Source: Endozoicomonas euniceicola (GTDB taxonomy: Bacteria; Pseudomonadota; Gammaproteobacteria; Pseudomonadales; Endozoicomonadaceae). Taken from it: 64,000 bases of DNA. Where the stretch lies: contig NZ_CP103300.1 in the NCBI RefSeq assembly GCF_025562755.1, positions 1,054,001-1,118,000 on the forward strand. Direction: 5' to 3'. The position numbers and the translations under genes are program-made. The notes beneath the pieces were generated by a model. The model did not search any database and was not told the DNA's origin. It saw only the letters and a list, made by a program, of their open reading frames with translations. Shown piece by piece: positions 1 through 8,601 of this stretch. Positions within the stretch are counted from its first letter, which is position 1. The number at the start of each line of letters is the position of its first letter.

Positions 1-519
1 AGCAGCCACCGACATCAGTGTCTCTATACCAAACCAGCTGCCATTTCTTGCCTGGGCCAGCGACTTGTGTATAAAAGGAATCAACCCGACGATTGCAGGT
101 GCATAAAACGCCAGCTCTCCCCAACCAGATACCAGCACAGAAACCAATGCAGCCAGAACCGTCAATCCTCCAAGAAGTGACAGGTCAGGGTGTAATTTCC
201 AGAAGGGTGGTTCTTCAGCCGTTCCCAGACTGTCTTCGAGGCGGAAACCGAGTTCAGTCACCTTCGCTTCAATAGCTGAGGCTTTAACAGAGCTGTCCAT
301 GTCCACCAGCAGGCGTTCAGTTGAATACACCACCCGAACCTGGCTGACACCCTGCATTGCAGCCAGTGCCTTTTCTACCCTGGCGGCACAGCTCCCGCAA
401 TCCATACCTCTGACAAACCACTTATAACGGAGCGGATCAACCGCTACATCAGACAGGGGTTGGGATCCTCTGTGAGTGAAGCTGCTGGAGGAACAGTTGG
501 TTGAGCAGCATTTTTCCAT
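1..519 (-). CDS. Heavy-metal P-type ATPase (Zn/Cd/Pb type), N-terminal part only
   Basis: An open frame of 173 codons reads from an ATG at 519 off the low edge of the window, so only the N-terminus is present. It starts with a Cys-rich tail (MEKCCSTNCSSS), followed by a heavy-metal-associated domain with the metal-binding motif GMDCGSC at residues 38-44. Hydrophobic segments near residues 112-131 and 136-150 fit the first two membrane helices. Proteins of this kind (ZntA/CadA) sit in the inner membrane and pump Zn2+, Cd2+ or Pb2+ out using ATP. The catalytic DKTGT and CPC motifs would lie outside the window, so the metal specificity is inferred. A perfect inverted repeat just upstream could be a metal-regulator site. 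Confidence 0.85.
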   Translation of the reverse strand, partial: MEKCCSTNCSSSSFTHRGSQPLSDVAVDPLRYKWFVRGMDCGSCAARVEKALAAMQGVSQVRVVYSTERLLVDMDSSVKASAIEAKVTELGFRLEDSLGTAEEPPFWKLHPDLSLLGGLTVLAALVSVLVSGWGELAFYAPAIVGLIPFIHKSLAQARNGSWFGIETLMSVAA

Positions 520-535
520 GACGGCTCTCCATGAG

Positions 536-559
536 ACATATAAATATATGCTTATATGT
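536..559. promoter_or_regulatory. Inverted repeat upstream of the metal ATPase, possible operator
   Basis: ACATATAA and TTATATGT form a perfect 8-8-8 inverted repeat in AT-rich DNA, 17 bp upstream of the ATPase start. Its size, AT content and placement resemble operators of ArsR/SmtB-type metal sensors, but no regulator gene is next to it in the window, so this role is inferred. Confidence 0.35.
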
Positions 560-695
560 TTGTCGAAAAACACATAAATGTCAATTTATTTGAATACGTA
601 TTGCACTTAACCTGTATAAGCAGACCTGGCCTCTTTACTTTACCAGCCTGATTCATCTAATCTTTTTAAGCTTTGACCCTGCCTTCCGGACTTCC

Positions 696-1235
696 ATGCA
701 CACGACATCTGACTTGCTTAATCAGGCAATACAACTACGCATTGCAGAACTGTACTGCCTGGCAGAACGACATTTCCTGAAACGCTTTAAACGACCAGCC
801 GTACTATTAAATCTCAGGGGGGAAACTGCCGGACAGGCATGGCCCGAGCGTAACCTGCTCAGGCTCAACAGAGTATTACTGGAAGAAAACCAACCACATT
901 TTCTCAAGCATACGCTTGGGCATGAAGTGGCACACCTGATTGCTGAAAATGTTTATGGCAGGAAAATTCGCCCCCACGGCAAAGAGTGGAAATTTGTGAT
1001 GGAGCAGGTGTTCAATCTGCCTGCAAAACGAACACACAGCTACGACACCAGACAATCTGCTAAGCGACCATTTGCCTACAGCTGCCAGTGTCCGGAAAAA
1101 GTTATTCACCTATCAGCGGTTCGTCATAACCGGGCTGTAAAAGGAACAATTTATCAATGCGTAACCTGTAAAAGCAGGCTAAGGTTTATAGCTCCTGCAA
1201 TAAACCATTCTCAAAACTCGACACATGAACTATAA
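696..1235 (+). CDS. sprT: SprT family zinc metalloprotease-like protein
   Basis: The 179-residue protein has the SprT zinc-peptidase signature HTLGHEVAH (HExxH at residues 76-80) and a C-terminal zinc ribbon with paired cysteines (YSCQC, then YQCVTCKSRL). Length and domain order match bacterial SprT (about 165 residues), a cytoplasmic protein related to the SPRTN/Spartan proteases; its bacterial substrate is not well established. The last 11 bases overlap the start of the next gene, so the two are probably translated from one mRNA. The identification is firm, the function is not. Confidence 0.88.
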   Translation: MHTTSDLLNQAIQLRIAELYCLAERHFLKRFKRPAVLLNLRGETAGQAWPERNLLRLNRVLLEENQPHFLKHTLGHEVAHLIAENVYGRKIRPHGKEWKFVMEQVFNLPAKRTHSYDTRQSAKRPFAYSCQCPEKVIHLSAVRHNRAVKGTIYQCVTCKSRLRFIAPAINHSQNSTHEL

Positions 1236-1983
1236 ACAGTGCCTGCGCTCTCTGGTTTTAGCTTGTATTATGGGAATGCCGTTCAACTCTGAATTGTATG
1301 CTGTTGAAACCCACTACTACAAAGCAATCATCAATAATTCTGAAAAGCAGGTGACCGTTGTTATTTCAACGCCAACTAAATCTGATAACTCCGTCACCGT
1401 AGAAACACACGTCGAAGGAGTGGGCAGTCTGACCTATTCCTACACGCCTACGAGTAACTCTTCAACAGGCTATACTCTACGCGTCATTGAGCCACCCTCA
1501 AATGATCCCCGCCCTGTGCAAGTAGATGGTATTAAAGCAAATTACGCCGTGAATGATTACGACTACTCTGACAATTTATACTACTGGCCTGAGGACAGTC
1601 CGGCAGTCATCAGCCCTGACGGCCATAGCCTGCAACTGCCTGTTTTTAACATTGTGTTGACTGGGCTTCAAAAACTGGGCGATGAGCCTCCCTGTATTTT
1701 TTATGGTTATCACTTTTCTACTCTTGGAGCAGACGGGGTGCTCACTCAAATTACGACTGACAACCTCTTCCGCCTAATTGAAATCGATTCAAACAATTTC
1801 CGACTGATCAGGCCTTTGACACGCCCTGAACCTGACAAATCCAATACAGAGTCAGAATCCACTGAAGGCAGTCTGCCAGACACGTCAGGGTTAAACCTCA
1901 GTGAGTTTAAAGAAAACAGGGAAGATAAAGATGACCCTGAAGGATCCTGCTCATCAGGGTGTTTCATTCACGCTACACACTAA
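1225..1983 (+). CDS. Secreted hypothetical protein, translationally coupled to sprT
   Basis: A 252-residue protein of unknown function. It starts with a clear signal peptide (hydrophobic SLVLACIMGMPFNSELYA, cleavage likely near residue 26), so it should be exported. The rest is polar and rich in Ser, Thr and Asn, with an acidic, low-complexity tail and three cysteines at the end (GSCSSGC). The ATG lies inside sprT (11-bp overlap), suggesting coupled translation. No catalytic motif is visible. It resembles in style the other orphan secreted proteins of this window: Sec-exported, single-copy and placed among core genes. Confidence 0.72.
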   Translation: MNYKQCLRSLVLACIMGMPFNSELYAVETHYYKAIINNSEKQVTVVISTPTKSDNSVTVETHVEGVGSLTYSYTPTSNSSTGYTLRVIEPPSNDPRPVQVDGIKANYAVNDYDYSDNLYYWPEDSPAVISPDGHSLQLPVFNIVLTGLQKLGDEPPCIFYGYHFSTLGADGVLTQITTDNLFRLIEIDSNNFRLIRPLTRPEPDKSNTESESTEGSLPDTSGLNLSEFKENREDKDDPEGSCSSGCFIHATH

Positions 1984-2183
1984 TATCTTGTAGAGGGCAG
2001 TTTTCTCCCCGGCTCAATACACCCTTAAAACAACCGTCATTTGACCACTTCCGCCAATCGTTTGGCCATAGCCGCCAAATTCAGAGTTCCTGATATACGT
2101 CAACGCTCTTCTGAATAAAATCGGTACTATTTTTTTTATTCATAATTACAACAACAGTTCTACAACAAAAAAGGATGAATCTT

Positions 2184-3380
2184 ATGGATATAAGACCCAT
2201 TATCAAGGGTGTTATTGCCAAAAACTGCAACCCGGAAGGGTGCAGGAAGAGCATTCAGTCGCAGATTCACCAGCTACAGCAATTGCCCGCTATCAGCACT
2301 GGCCCCAAAAAAGTACTGGTCATCGGAGCTTCTTCCGGGCTGGGTCTTGCCACCCGGATCTCACTGGCCTTTGGCGGTCGCGCGGATACCATCGGAATTT
2401 CCTATGAACGTCCGCCATCAGGGGAAAAATCGGGGACAGCAGGCTGGTTTAATAACCTGGCGTTCACTGAAGCTGCCGAAAAAGAGGGACTGATCGCCAA
2501 AAACTTTGTTGGCGACGCTTACTCTGAACCAATGCAACAGCAGGTTGTTGACTATATCCGTTCAGAGTTCGAAGGTTCCATCGATTGCATCGTTTACAGT
2601 CTTGCCGCAGGTGTTCGCCCCAGGCCTGATGGTTCAGGCTTCTGGAAATCATCATTGAAACCTGTGGGTGAACCATTTGCTGGCAATATCATCAATATTG
2701 AAAAAGACCAGATACAACCCGTTTCCATGCCTCCCGCCTCCCCGGAAGAGGTGCAGGAAACCGTTAAGGTAATGGGCGGGGAAAACTGGGAAGAGTGGAT
2801 TCGTTGCCTGGATAGCAACAACCTGCTGGCCAGGGGGGTTAAAACCATCGCCTTTTCCTACATTGGCAGCGACGTCACCTACCCCATCTATTTTGGGGGC
2901 ACCATGGGACAGGCCAAGCTTCATCTGCACGATACTTCGGACAGACTCAATAAGTTTCTGAGCAAGCACCAGGGAGAAGCTCATATTGGTGTCAGTACCG
3001 CCCTGGTCTCCAAGGCTTCCGTCTTTATTCCGGGCTTTTCCTGCTACATGATGGCACTGTCCAGAGTACTGAAACAAAAGGGAGAGTATGAGACCAGTGT
3101 CGCTCATATGCATCGGATGATGAAAGACTTCCTGTTCCATCCGGAAGGTGTCAAAACGGATGAAAACCGACTGATCAGAGCCGATGACCGGGAACTGAAC
3201 CCGGAAGTTCAGGCAGAAATATTCAGGCTGATAGACAAAGTGACCGCAGAAAACTTTCGATCTGACCAGTACGCAGACTACTCCGGATTTATCGAAGAGT
3301 TCATGGGGCTAAGCGGCTTTACTGCCAAAGACCGAGTGTTTCCTGAGACCATTGCCAGCCAGGAACCTGCCCTGAATTAA
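2184..3380 (+). CDS. fabV: Trans-2-enoyl-CoA/enoyl-ACP reductase FabV (NADH)
   Basis: A 398-residue enzyme of the FabV family, which reduces trans-2-enoyl-ACP or -CoA with NADH in the last step of fatty acid elongation in the cytoplasm. The N-terminal GASSGLGLATR loop (about residues 48-58) is the NADH-binding motif. The Y-x8-K active-site signature is seen in IYFGGTMGQAK. I chose the ATG at 2184 over the in-frame ATG at 2175. AAGGA then sits about 8 nt upstream, and the protein begins like known FabV (MDIRPIIKG, matching MIIKP..RG). FabV is known as a triclosan-insensitive enoyl reductase. The gene stands alone and faces recQ. Confidence 0.95.
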   Translation: MDIRPIIKGVIAKNCNPEGCRKSIQSQIHQLQQLPAISTGPKKVLVIGASSGLGLATRISLAFGGRADTIGISYERPPSGEKSGTAGWFNNLAFTEAAEKEGLIAKNFVGDAYSEPMQQQVVDYIRSEFEGSIDCIVYSLAAGVRPRPDGSGFWKSSLKPVGEPFAGNIINIEKDQIQPVSMPPASPEEVQETVKVMGGENWEEWIRCLDSNNLLARGVKTIAFSYIGSDVTYPIYFGGTMGQAKLHLHDTSDRLNKFLSKHQGEAHIGVSTALVSKASVFIPGFSCYMMALSRVLKQKGEYETSVAHMHRMMKDFLFHPEGVKTDENRLIRADDRELNPEVQAEIFRLIDKVTAENFRSDQYADYSGFIEEFMGLSGFTAKDRVFPETIASQEPALN

Positions 3381-3397
3381 TGTCTCTTTTACCACAG

Positions 3398-3434
3398 GGC
3401 CACAGGGCAAAGCTTTTTTTAAAGCTCTGTGGCC
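3398..3434. terminator. Hairpin between convergent fabV and recQ
   Basis: GGCCACAG at 3398-3405 pairs with CTGTGGCC at 3427-3434, and inside it AGCTTT pairs with AAAGCT around a T-rich loop. It ends 3 bp before the recQ stop and lies between two converging genes, so it may stop transcription from either side. No clean U-tract follows the stem, hence moderate confidence. Confidence 0.5.
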
Positions 3435-3437
3435 ACT

Positions 3438-5258
3438 TCAGTCATGATAAGCCAAAGCCTGACTAATCAGCTCGACAAACTGCTGACCATACTGCTCCAG
3501 CTTGTACTGCCCTACCCCGGAAATTTGCGACATGGCTTCCAGGTCACAGGGCTTGTGTCTGAGCATTTCAAACAGGGTTTTGTCGTTAAAAATAATGTAG
3601 GCGGGTACACCCTGCTTTTCTGCCATTTCCCGCCGCAGGGTACGCAGGGCATCCCACAGGGGTTTGTCTTCATCGGCGACAAGGACACGGCCTTTCTCAA
3701 CCGGTTGGGTGCTTTTAGTGGTGGCGTGTTCGTAGCGGTCCTGCCTCAGCAAAATACGTTCATCGCCTTTCAACAGAGGACGACAGCGTTCATTCAGCTT
3801 GAGTGAGCCATGCCCTTCAATATCCACATTGATATAACCACGCGCCACCAGCTGACGGTAGATAGAACGCCATTCTGTCTGTTTATAATCTTTGCCAATG
3901 CCATAGGTACTGGTGTGCTGATGATTAAACTGGCAGACTTTGGCGGTCTCCTTACCCATTAACACATCGACCAGATGGCTGACACCGAACAACTGTCCGG
4001 TTCGATAGACACAAGACAAAGCCTTGCGCGCCGCTTCTGTACCATCCCAGGTATCGACTGGCTCAAGGCAGAGGTCGCAGTGACCACACTTTTCATCCAT
4101 GGGCTCATCAAAATAATTAAGCAACACCTGACGTCTGCAACTGGTGACTTCACACAGCGACAGCATGGCATCCAGCTTCTGCTGTTCAACCCGCTGTATT
4201 TCAGGACTGGCCTTAGAGCCCGACTGAATCTGCCGCAGCAACACCACATCCTGCAAGCCATAAACCATCCAGGCCGTGGCCGGCAGACCATCACGCCCCG
4301 CCCGGCCAGTTTCCTGATAGTAGGCTTCAATGCTTTTGGGCAGATCCAGATGCGCTACAAAACGAACATCCGGCTTATCGATGCCCATACCAAAGGCCAC
4401 GGTTGCCACAATAATCAGGCCATCTTCCTTCAGAAAACGTTGCTGATTGCGACTGCGTTCCTCATTGCTCATACCGGCATGGTAAGGCAGTGCCAGTCGC
4501 CCCTGCTCATTCAGCCAGTGTGCGGTGTCTTCTACCCGTTTGCGGGACAGGCAGTAAACAATGCCCGAATCTTCCGGGTGCTCTTTTTGCAGAAAACGCA
4601 GCAGTTGCTGTTTGCCCTGTTTTTTCTGGCTGATACGGTAAAAGATATTGCTGCGATTGAAGCTGTCAACAAAGACCCTGGCGTTATCCAGCTCCAGTCG
4701 CTCTGCAATTTCCTTACGGGTGCGCCGGTCTGCGGTAGCGGTTAAGGCAATTCGGGGAATGCCGGGATAACGGTGTTTCAAACGGCACAGTTGCAGGTAT
4801 TCCGGCCGGAAATCGTGCCCCCACTGGGAGACACAGTGGGCTTCATCAATGGCAAAGAGTGCCAGTTTTACCTGGTCCAGCAGGCGTTGCATACTTTCTG
4901 TTAACAGGCGTTCCGGGGCAACGTAGAGCAGATCAAGATGACCGGTTAGCAGTTCCTGCTCGATTCGCTGTTGTTCCGGGTAAGGCGTTCCGGAGTTCAG
5001 ACTTTCGGCCCGGATACCCAGCTGCTTAAGAGAGCTGATCTGGTCTTCCATCAGGGCAATGAGTGGCGACACCACCACGGTGGTTCCCGCCAGTGCCAGG
5101 GCTGGTACCTGGTAGCAGAGTGATTTACCCCCTCCGGTTGGCATCAGAACCAGGGCATCAAGCCCCTGAATAACGGTATTAATGACCTCTTTCTGGAATC
5201 CGCGAAAGGATTCATAACCAAAGGTGTTGTGCAAAATCTCCAGTACAGAATCAGCCAT
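3438..5258 (-). CDS. recQ: ATP-dependent DNA helicase RecQ
   Basis: The 606-residue protein has the full RecQ layout. Walker A GGGKS is at residues 42-46, followed by the DEAH box (FAIDEAHCVSQWGHDFRPE). The second helicase lobe includes the ETGRAGRDG motif, the RecQ C-terminal zinc site has four Cys (CRRQVLLNYF, then CGHCDLC), and an HRDC domain occupies the last 80 residues. RecQ is a 3'-5' helicase that processes stalled forks and starts or prunes recombination in the RecF pathway. Length equals that of E. coli RecQ (about 609). It is transcribed toward fabV and has no operon partner. Confidence 0.97.
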   Translation of the reverse strand: MADSVLEILHNTFGYESFRGFQKEVINTVIQGLDALVLMPTGGGKSLCYQVPALALAGTTVVVSPLIALMEDQISSLKQLGIRAESLNSGTPYPEQQRIEQELLTGHLDLLYVAPERLLTESMQRLLDQVKLALFAIDEAHCVSQWGHDFRPEYLQLCRLKHRYPGIPRIALTATADRRTRKEIAERLELDNARVFVDSFNRSNIFYRISQKKQGKQQLLRFLQKEHPEDSGIVYCLSRKRVEDTAHWLNEQGRLALPYHAGMSNEERSRNQQRFLKEDGLIIVATVAFGMGIDKPDVRFVAHLDLPKSIEAYYQETGRAGRDGLPATAWMVYGLQDVVLLRQIQSGSKASPEIQRVEQQKLDAMLSLCEVTSCRRQVLLNYFDEPMDEKCGHCDLCLEPVDTWDGTEAARKALSCVYRTGQLFGVSHLVDVLMGKETAKVCQFNHQHTSTYGIGKDYKQTEWRSIYRQLVARGYINVDIEGHGSLKLNERCRPLLKGDERILLRQDRYEHATTKSTQPVEKGRVLVADEDKPLWDALRTLRREMAEKQGVPAYIIFNDKTLFEMLRHKPCDLEAMSQISGVGQYKLEQYGQQFVELISQALAYHD

Positions 5259-5426
5259 GGGTATCCGCTATTAGGTAAAACCAATTAAGGTAAAGCCAGA
5301 AATTAAACGACGATGAAATAATAATTAGAACCGGCACTGTACATTATAACAGGGAAAGAAATGATGATCAGAAGAATCTGAGGTAAACTGTGCGCTTAAT
5401 ATTATCACTCAAATTGAGCCCCCCTC

Positions 5427-6053
5427 ATGCAGAACACTCGTTCTACCATTGAACACCTTTTAACTCAGTATTCTGAAGAAGAGCCACTGAATTTTCACGC
5501 TGTCCACGGTCTTATGACCGCACTGGCCATCTGTCCGGTTGAACTGAGCGAAGCAGAACGCAATGACATTCTGTTTGACGGTCAGGTAGCCCTGAACAGC
5601 GAAGACCAGCAAGCCCTTAACCTGGCACTCACCGATGTTGCCCGCAGTATCGATCGCCAGTTTAACGAAGAGGAAGGCTTTACCCTGTCCTGTGAAGAAG
5701 AACTGGACGACCCCGAAGACGAAGCCCTGTTCGACTGGTGTGGCGGTTTTATGGAAGGCCATTTCCTGAACGAAAAGCAGTGGTTTGTTGAGCACGAACA
5801 GGAAGTGTGTGAACTGTTGCTACCGGTTATGCTGGCCTCTGGCCTGTTTGACGAAGAATCGGAATTTCAGGAAATCCTGAATAATGAAGAACTCACCGAA
5901 GACATGACCAGCCAGATTCCGGAAGTGCTGATGGAGTTGTACCTGCTGTTCAACTCTCCGGAGGAGAGCAGCACCAGGTCTGTTGCCAAAGGTGCTGGCA
6001 AGCCGAAATCCAAAGGTGGTAAAAAAGGTTCGCATCCTCGCAAGATGCACTGA
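5427..6053 (+). CDS. UPF0149 (YgfB/YecA-like) family protein
   Basis: A 208-residue acidic, mostly helical protein. The region FHAVHGLMTALAICP near the start and the later FDWCGGFMEGHF are typical of the UPF0149/YgfB family, whose biochemical role is not settled. The body is strongly acidic, while the last 25 residues are a basic tail rich in Lys and Gly (GKPKSKGGKKG). No SEC-C zinc motif of the longer YecA proteins is present, so it is closer to YgfB with a basic extension. It is a stand-alone gene convergent with merR; GCAGGC and GCCTGC at about 6069-6086 form a small hairpin between them. Confidence 0.75.
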   Translation: MQNTRSTIEHLLTQYSEEEPLNFHAVHGLMTALAICPVELSEAERNDILFDGQVALNSEDQQALNLALTDVARSIDRQFNEEEGFTLSCEEELDDPEDEALFDWCGGFMEGHFLNEKQWFVEHEQEVCELLLPVMLASGLFDEESEFQEILNNEELTEDMTSQIPEVLMELYLLFNSPEESSTRSVAKGAGKPKSKGGKKGSHPRKMH

Positions 6054-6107
6054 GGTGTCTCCACTGTCGCAGGCGGTATAGCCTGCTACCATAGCCAGAC
6101 TGTTCAC

Positions 6108-6512
6108 TCAGGAGCGGGGAATATCATCCAGCGTATCCAGAACATCTTCCAGCTCGGCGATCATTTGTCGAATCAGCTGCTTGTATTTGGAAGAGTCCTG
6201 CTTCTGAGCCTCACCCTTAAGGTGAGCACGAGCGCCATCAATGGTATAGCGTTGTTCATAGAGCAGGCTGCGAATCTGTCGTATCAGTAATACATCCTGA
6301 CGCCGGTAGTAGCGGCGGTTACCACGACGAACCGGTTTCAGCTTGGAAAACTCCTGCTCCCAGTAGCGCAGGACATGAGATTTTACCTGGCACAGTTCGC
6401 TCACTTCACCAATGGTAAAGTAGCGCTTGCCAGGAATAACCGGTAACTCTGCCTGCTGGCCAGATTCTTCCTGAACACTGGAATCAGTCGTCCTGAACTC
6501 GGTGTCCTGCAT
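6108..6512 (-). CDS. MerR family transcriptional regulator (ihfA-linked type)
   Basis: A 134-residue protein. After a 28-residue polar leader comes a MerR-type winged helix (RYFTIGEVSELCQVKSHVLRYWEQEF, then RRGNRRYYRRQDVLLI) at about residues 29-90, ending in a short coiled coil. It lacks the Cys-rich effector loop of metal-sensing MerR proteins, so it is not the regulator of the ATPase at the window start. In many gammaproteobacteria this regulator follows ihfA, as here: its start overlaps the ihfA 3' end by 29 bp. Its targets are unknown. It is the last gene of the broken thrS-to-merR cluster. Confidence 0.88.
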   Translation of the reverse strand: MQDTEFRTTDSSVQEESGQQAELPVIPGKRYFTIGEVSELCQVKSHVLRYWEQEFSKLKPVRRGNRRYYRRQDVLLIRQIRSLLYEQRYTIDGARAHLKGEAQKQDSSKYKQLIRQMIAELEDVLDTLDDIPRS

Positions 6513-6795
6513 AAGCTTCCACCCTCGCCTTAAGCTTCTGCCCGGGTCTGAATGTTACAACACGACGTGGAGTAATAGGTATTTCCTGTCCGGTTTTAGG
6601 GTTACGTCCTGGCCTTGCTTTTTTGTCACGCAGATCAAAGTTGCCAAAACCTGACAGTTTTACCTGTTCGTTATTTTCCAAAGCCTGACGGATCTGTTCG
6701 AAAAACTGTTCGACCATTTCCTTGGCTTCTCTTTTATTAAAACCGAGCTCTTCGTGCAAATGCTCGGCTATATCCGCTTTAGTCAGGGCTCCCAT
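6484..6795 (-). CDS. ihfA: Integration host factor subunit alpha
   Basis: 103 residues, close to the usual 99-100. With IHF-beta this forms the heterodimer that bends DNA sharply in recombination, replication and promoter architecture. The DNA-intercalating proline arm is intact (KARPGRNPKTGQ), as is VKLSGFGNFDLR. I chose the ATG at 6795 because MGALTKADIAEHL aligns with the known N-terminus; the upstream in-frame extension to 7062 does not look like protein of this family. ihfA normally follows pheT directly, but here 3.2 kb separates them, so it needs its own promoter in the 276 bp upstream. That gap shows no tRNA or other gene. Confidence 0.95.
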   Translation of the reverse strand: MGALTKADIAEHLHEELGFNKREAKEMVEQFFEQIRQALENNEQVKLSGFGNFDLRDKKARPGRNPKTGQEIPITPRRVVTFRPGQKLKARVEAYAGHRVQDD

Positions 6796-7071
6796 GGTTA
6801 CTTCCACTCTTTGTATAGCCAGTAACACACCCCTGCTCTTTATATATAAAGCGTTTATGTAACAGGGTGCCGGGAGTCCTTCACGCCCACTTCTGGTTAC
6901 CAGCCGCGCATGCTTGCGCTTGGTTCCACTCTCAGCCCTCTGATGGATACCCCGGGGCTGACCTCCTCGTTCTCCTAGAGTGCGTGAACCGTGTTGCAAG
7001 GTCAAGCAGAAATAAGCGCCTGACCATTGACAACGAATGGCACTGGGAACTACCCGGGACAAAATGGCAGG

Positions 7072-8394
7072 CTATAGCCACGGACTGTTGAAGGTCTGCG
7101 ATTCAATTGGCGTATTCCAAGGAACGAAGGTCTGCAATTCATTTAGCGTATTCCAAGGGACACTGGCGTAAGTTTCCACTTCCATTGGTATTCCTGCCCT
7201 CTCACTTGCGCGCTCCAAAGCAGACTGGAAGTTTTCAGGCCCATTAAAACAAACTGCGTAAGTTGGCCCATAGTTGTGCACGCATTTATTTTCCACAAGC
7301 CGTTGGGGATATATTCCTGCCTCTCTTGCGAGCTTCAAAGCAAACTCGAAGTTTTCATCATTTTCAGGCCGATTAAAATAAACCACTTTAGTTGGCCCTT
7401 TGCGGACCACGTATTTATTTTCCGCAAACACTTGCTCGGTATAATTTCCGTCACTCAGTTCTATCACAAAGTCAGTACTTTTCTTCTCTTGTAATAACTT
7501 ATGGATTTCAGCAATCGCTGTCTTTCCCCCATCTGGTTCAAACTTAAAATGTTGCCATTGTAGAGAATTATCAAGAGTCATAAAAACGGCCTTACCTCCT
7601 CTGTTTGCAAACTCCTTCAGCGTTTCACCAATATACCCTCTTGGATAATTCAGCATAAGCATGGTTTTACTGCAATCTTCTGGCAATATCGTATCCATAT
7701 CCTCGGGAATGGACGCTTGATTTATATTCATAGAATACAGTTTCGTTGGCTCCGCATCGAAACAATGAACTTTTTTGCCCGGGATCATACCGAATGTAGA
7801 CTCAGCCAAGGCAGAACCAGAACCAACTGAAATAATATTATCCGGAAACTTTTCCCGACACTCATTGAGTGCTTCCATCAATATCTTGAACTTTTTAGCC
7901 TTGATCGCGCCATAGGTGTAAGATAGGCATCCCGGATGCCTTGCAACATAAAATGGCATTTCTCCAAAAAATTTCGAAATGCGCTTCTCCTCTATCGCAT
8001 AAGGCACCATTGAGTCCGAAGTATAAAAATCAATATGTCGTGACATTTGTGATTTGAAATCATCAGGAGGAGCCTGACCTGAAATAGCCTGGCAGAGTAA
8101 CTGCTCATTTTTTACTGGCAAATCTTCATTTTCAGTCTTTTCTGCAACGGTTTTACTGACCTGCAAAGGAGTTTGCTCTGAACCTGCCAGTGGATTTTGA
8201 GCAGTTACCTCGCAAACAGTTTCCGTAGCTACTTTAATCACCCTGCCAGCCCATACTGAAAGAGGTGCAGGCTTTAAGACATCAGCTATATCAGTCATTG
8301 GTCGATTTTGACTTAAAGGCGGTGTAATCATAAGACTTCCCTTTTCATTTAGAATTATCGAGCCATTGGACAGGTAAAAGGCAATATAGTTCAA
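7072..8394 (-). CDS. Orphan protein with a Rossmann methyltransferase-like core and C-terminal repeats
   Basis: A 440-residue protein I do not recognise. DNIISVGSGSALAE followed by KKVHCFDAEP resembles motifs I and II of S-adenosylmethionine-dependent methyltransferases (acidic residue after the second strand), so a Rossmann fold is likely, but the activity is unproven. The C-terminal third holds two imperfect repeats of about 40 residues, each running from ENK through GPT, a VxFN strand and a helix to AGI. A further 12-residue repeat (VPWNT..E.QTF) follows, visible also in the DNA at about 7085-7165. There is no signal peptide. ATG 8394 has AAGG upstream; ATG 8331, with AGGGAAG upstream, is an equally good start. 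It lies in the insertion between ihfA and pheT. Confidence 0.68.
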   Translation of the reverse strand: MNYIAFYLSNGSIILNEKGSLMITPPLSQNRPMTDIADVLKPAPLSVWAGRVIKVATETVCEVTAQNPLAGSEQTPLQVSKTVAEKTENEDLPVKNEQLLCQAISGQAPPDDFKSQMSRHIDFYTSDSMVPYAIEEKRISKFFGEMPFYVARHPGCLSYTYGAIKAKKFKILMEALNECREKFPDNIISVGSGSALAESTFGMIPGKKVHCFDAEPTKLYSMNINQASIPEDMDTILPEDCSKTMLMLNYPRGYIGETLKEFANRGGKAVFMTLDNSLQWQHFKFEPDGGKTAIAEIHKLLQEKKSTDFVIELSDGNYTEQVFAENKYVVRKGPTKVVYFNRPENDENFEFALKLAREAGIYPQRLVENKCVHNYGPTYAVCFNGPENFQSALERASERAGIPMEVETYASVPWNTLNELQTFVPWNTPIESQTFNSPWL

Positions 8395-8601
8395 TGCAAT
8401 AACCTTTATTGGCGTACGGTTGTTTACCTTCTTTTTACGAAAAGCCCCTGGCTGTCAGGCGGAAAATGGATAGCACGCAGTCTGATCCTGAAAGCGTGCC
8501 ATAATCTCACAGGCTGACTTTTCCTACGGCATGAATATGGAACTATTTCAATTTTTGTTTATCTAATTTTCTAACCTTTAAAAAACTGCCAGGGATGTCT
8601 C

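Noticed and set aside
6054..7071. tRNA-Pro sought near ihfA-merR, as found in some pseudomonads
   Set aside because: No T-arm or acceptor-stem pattern is present on either strand.
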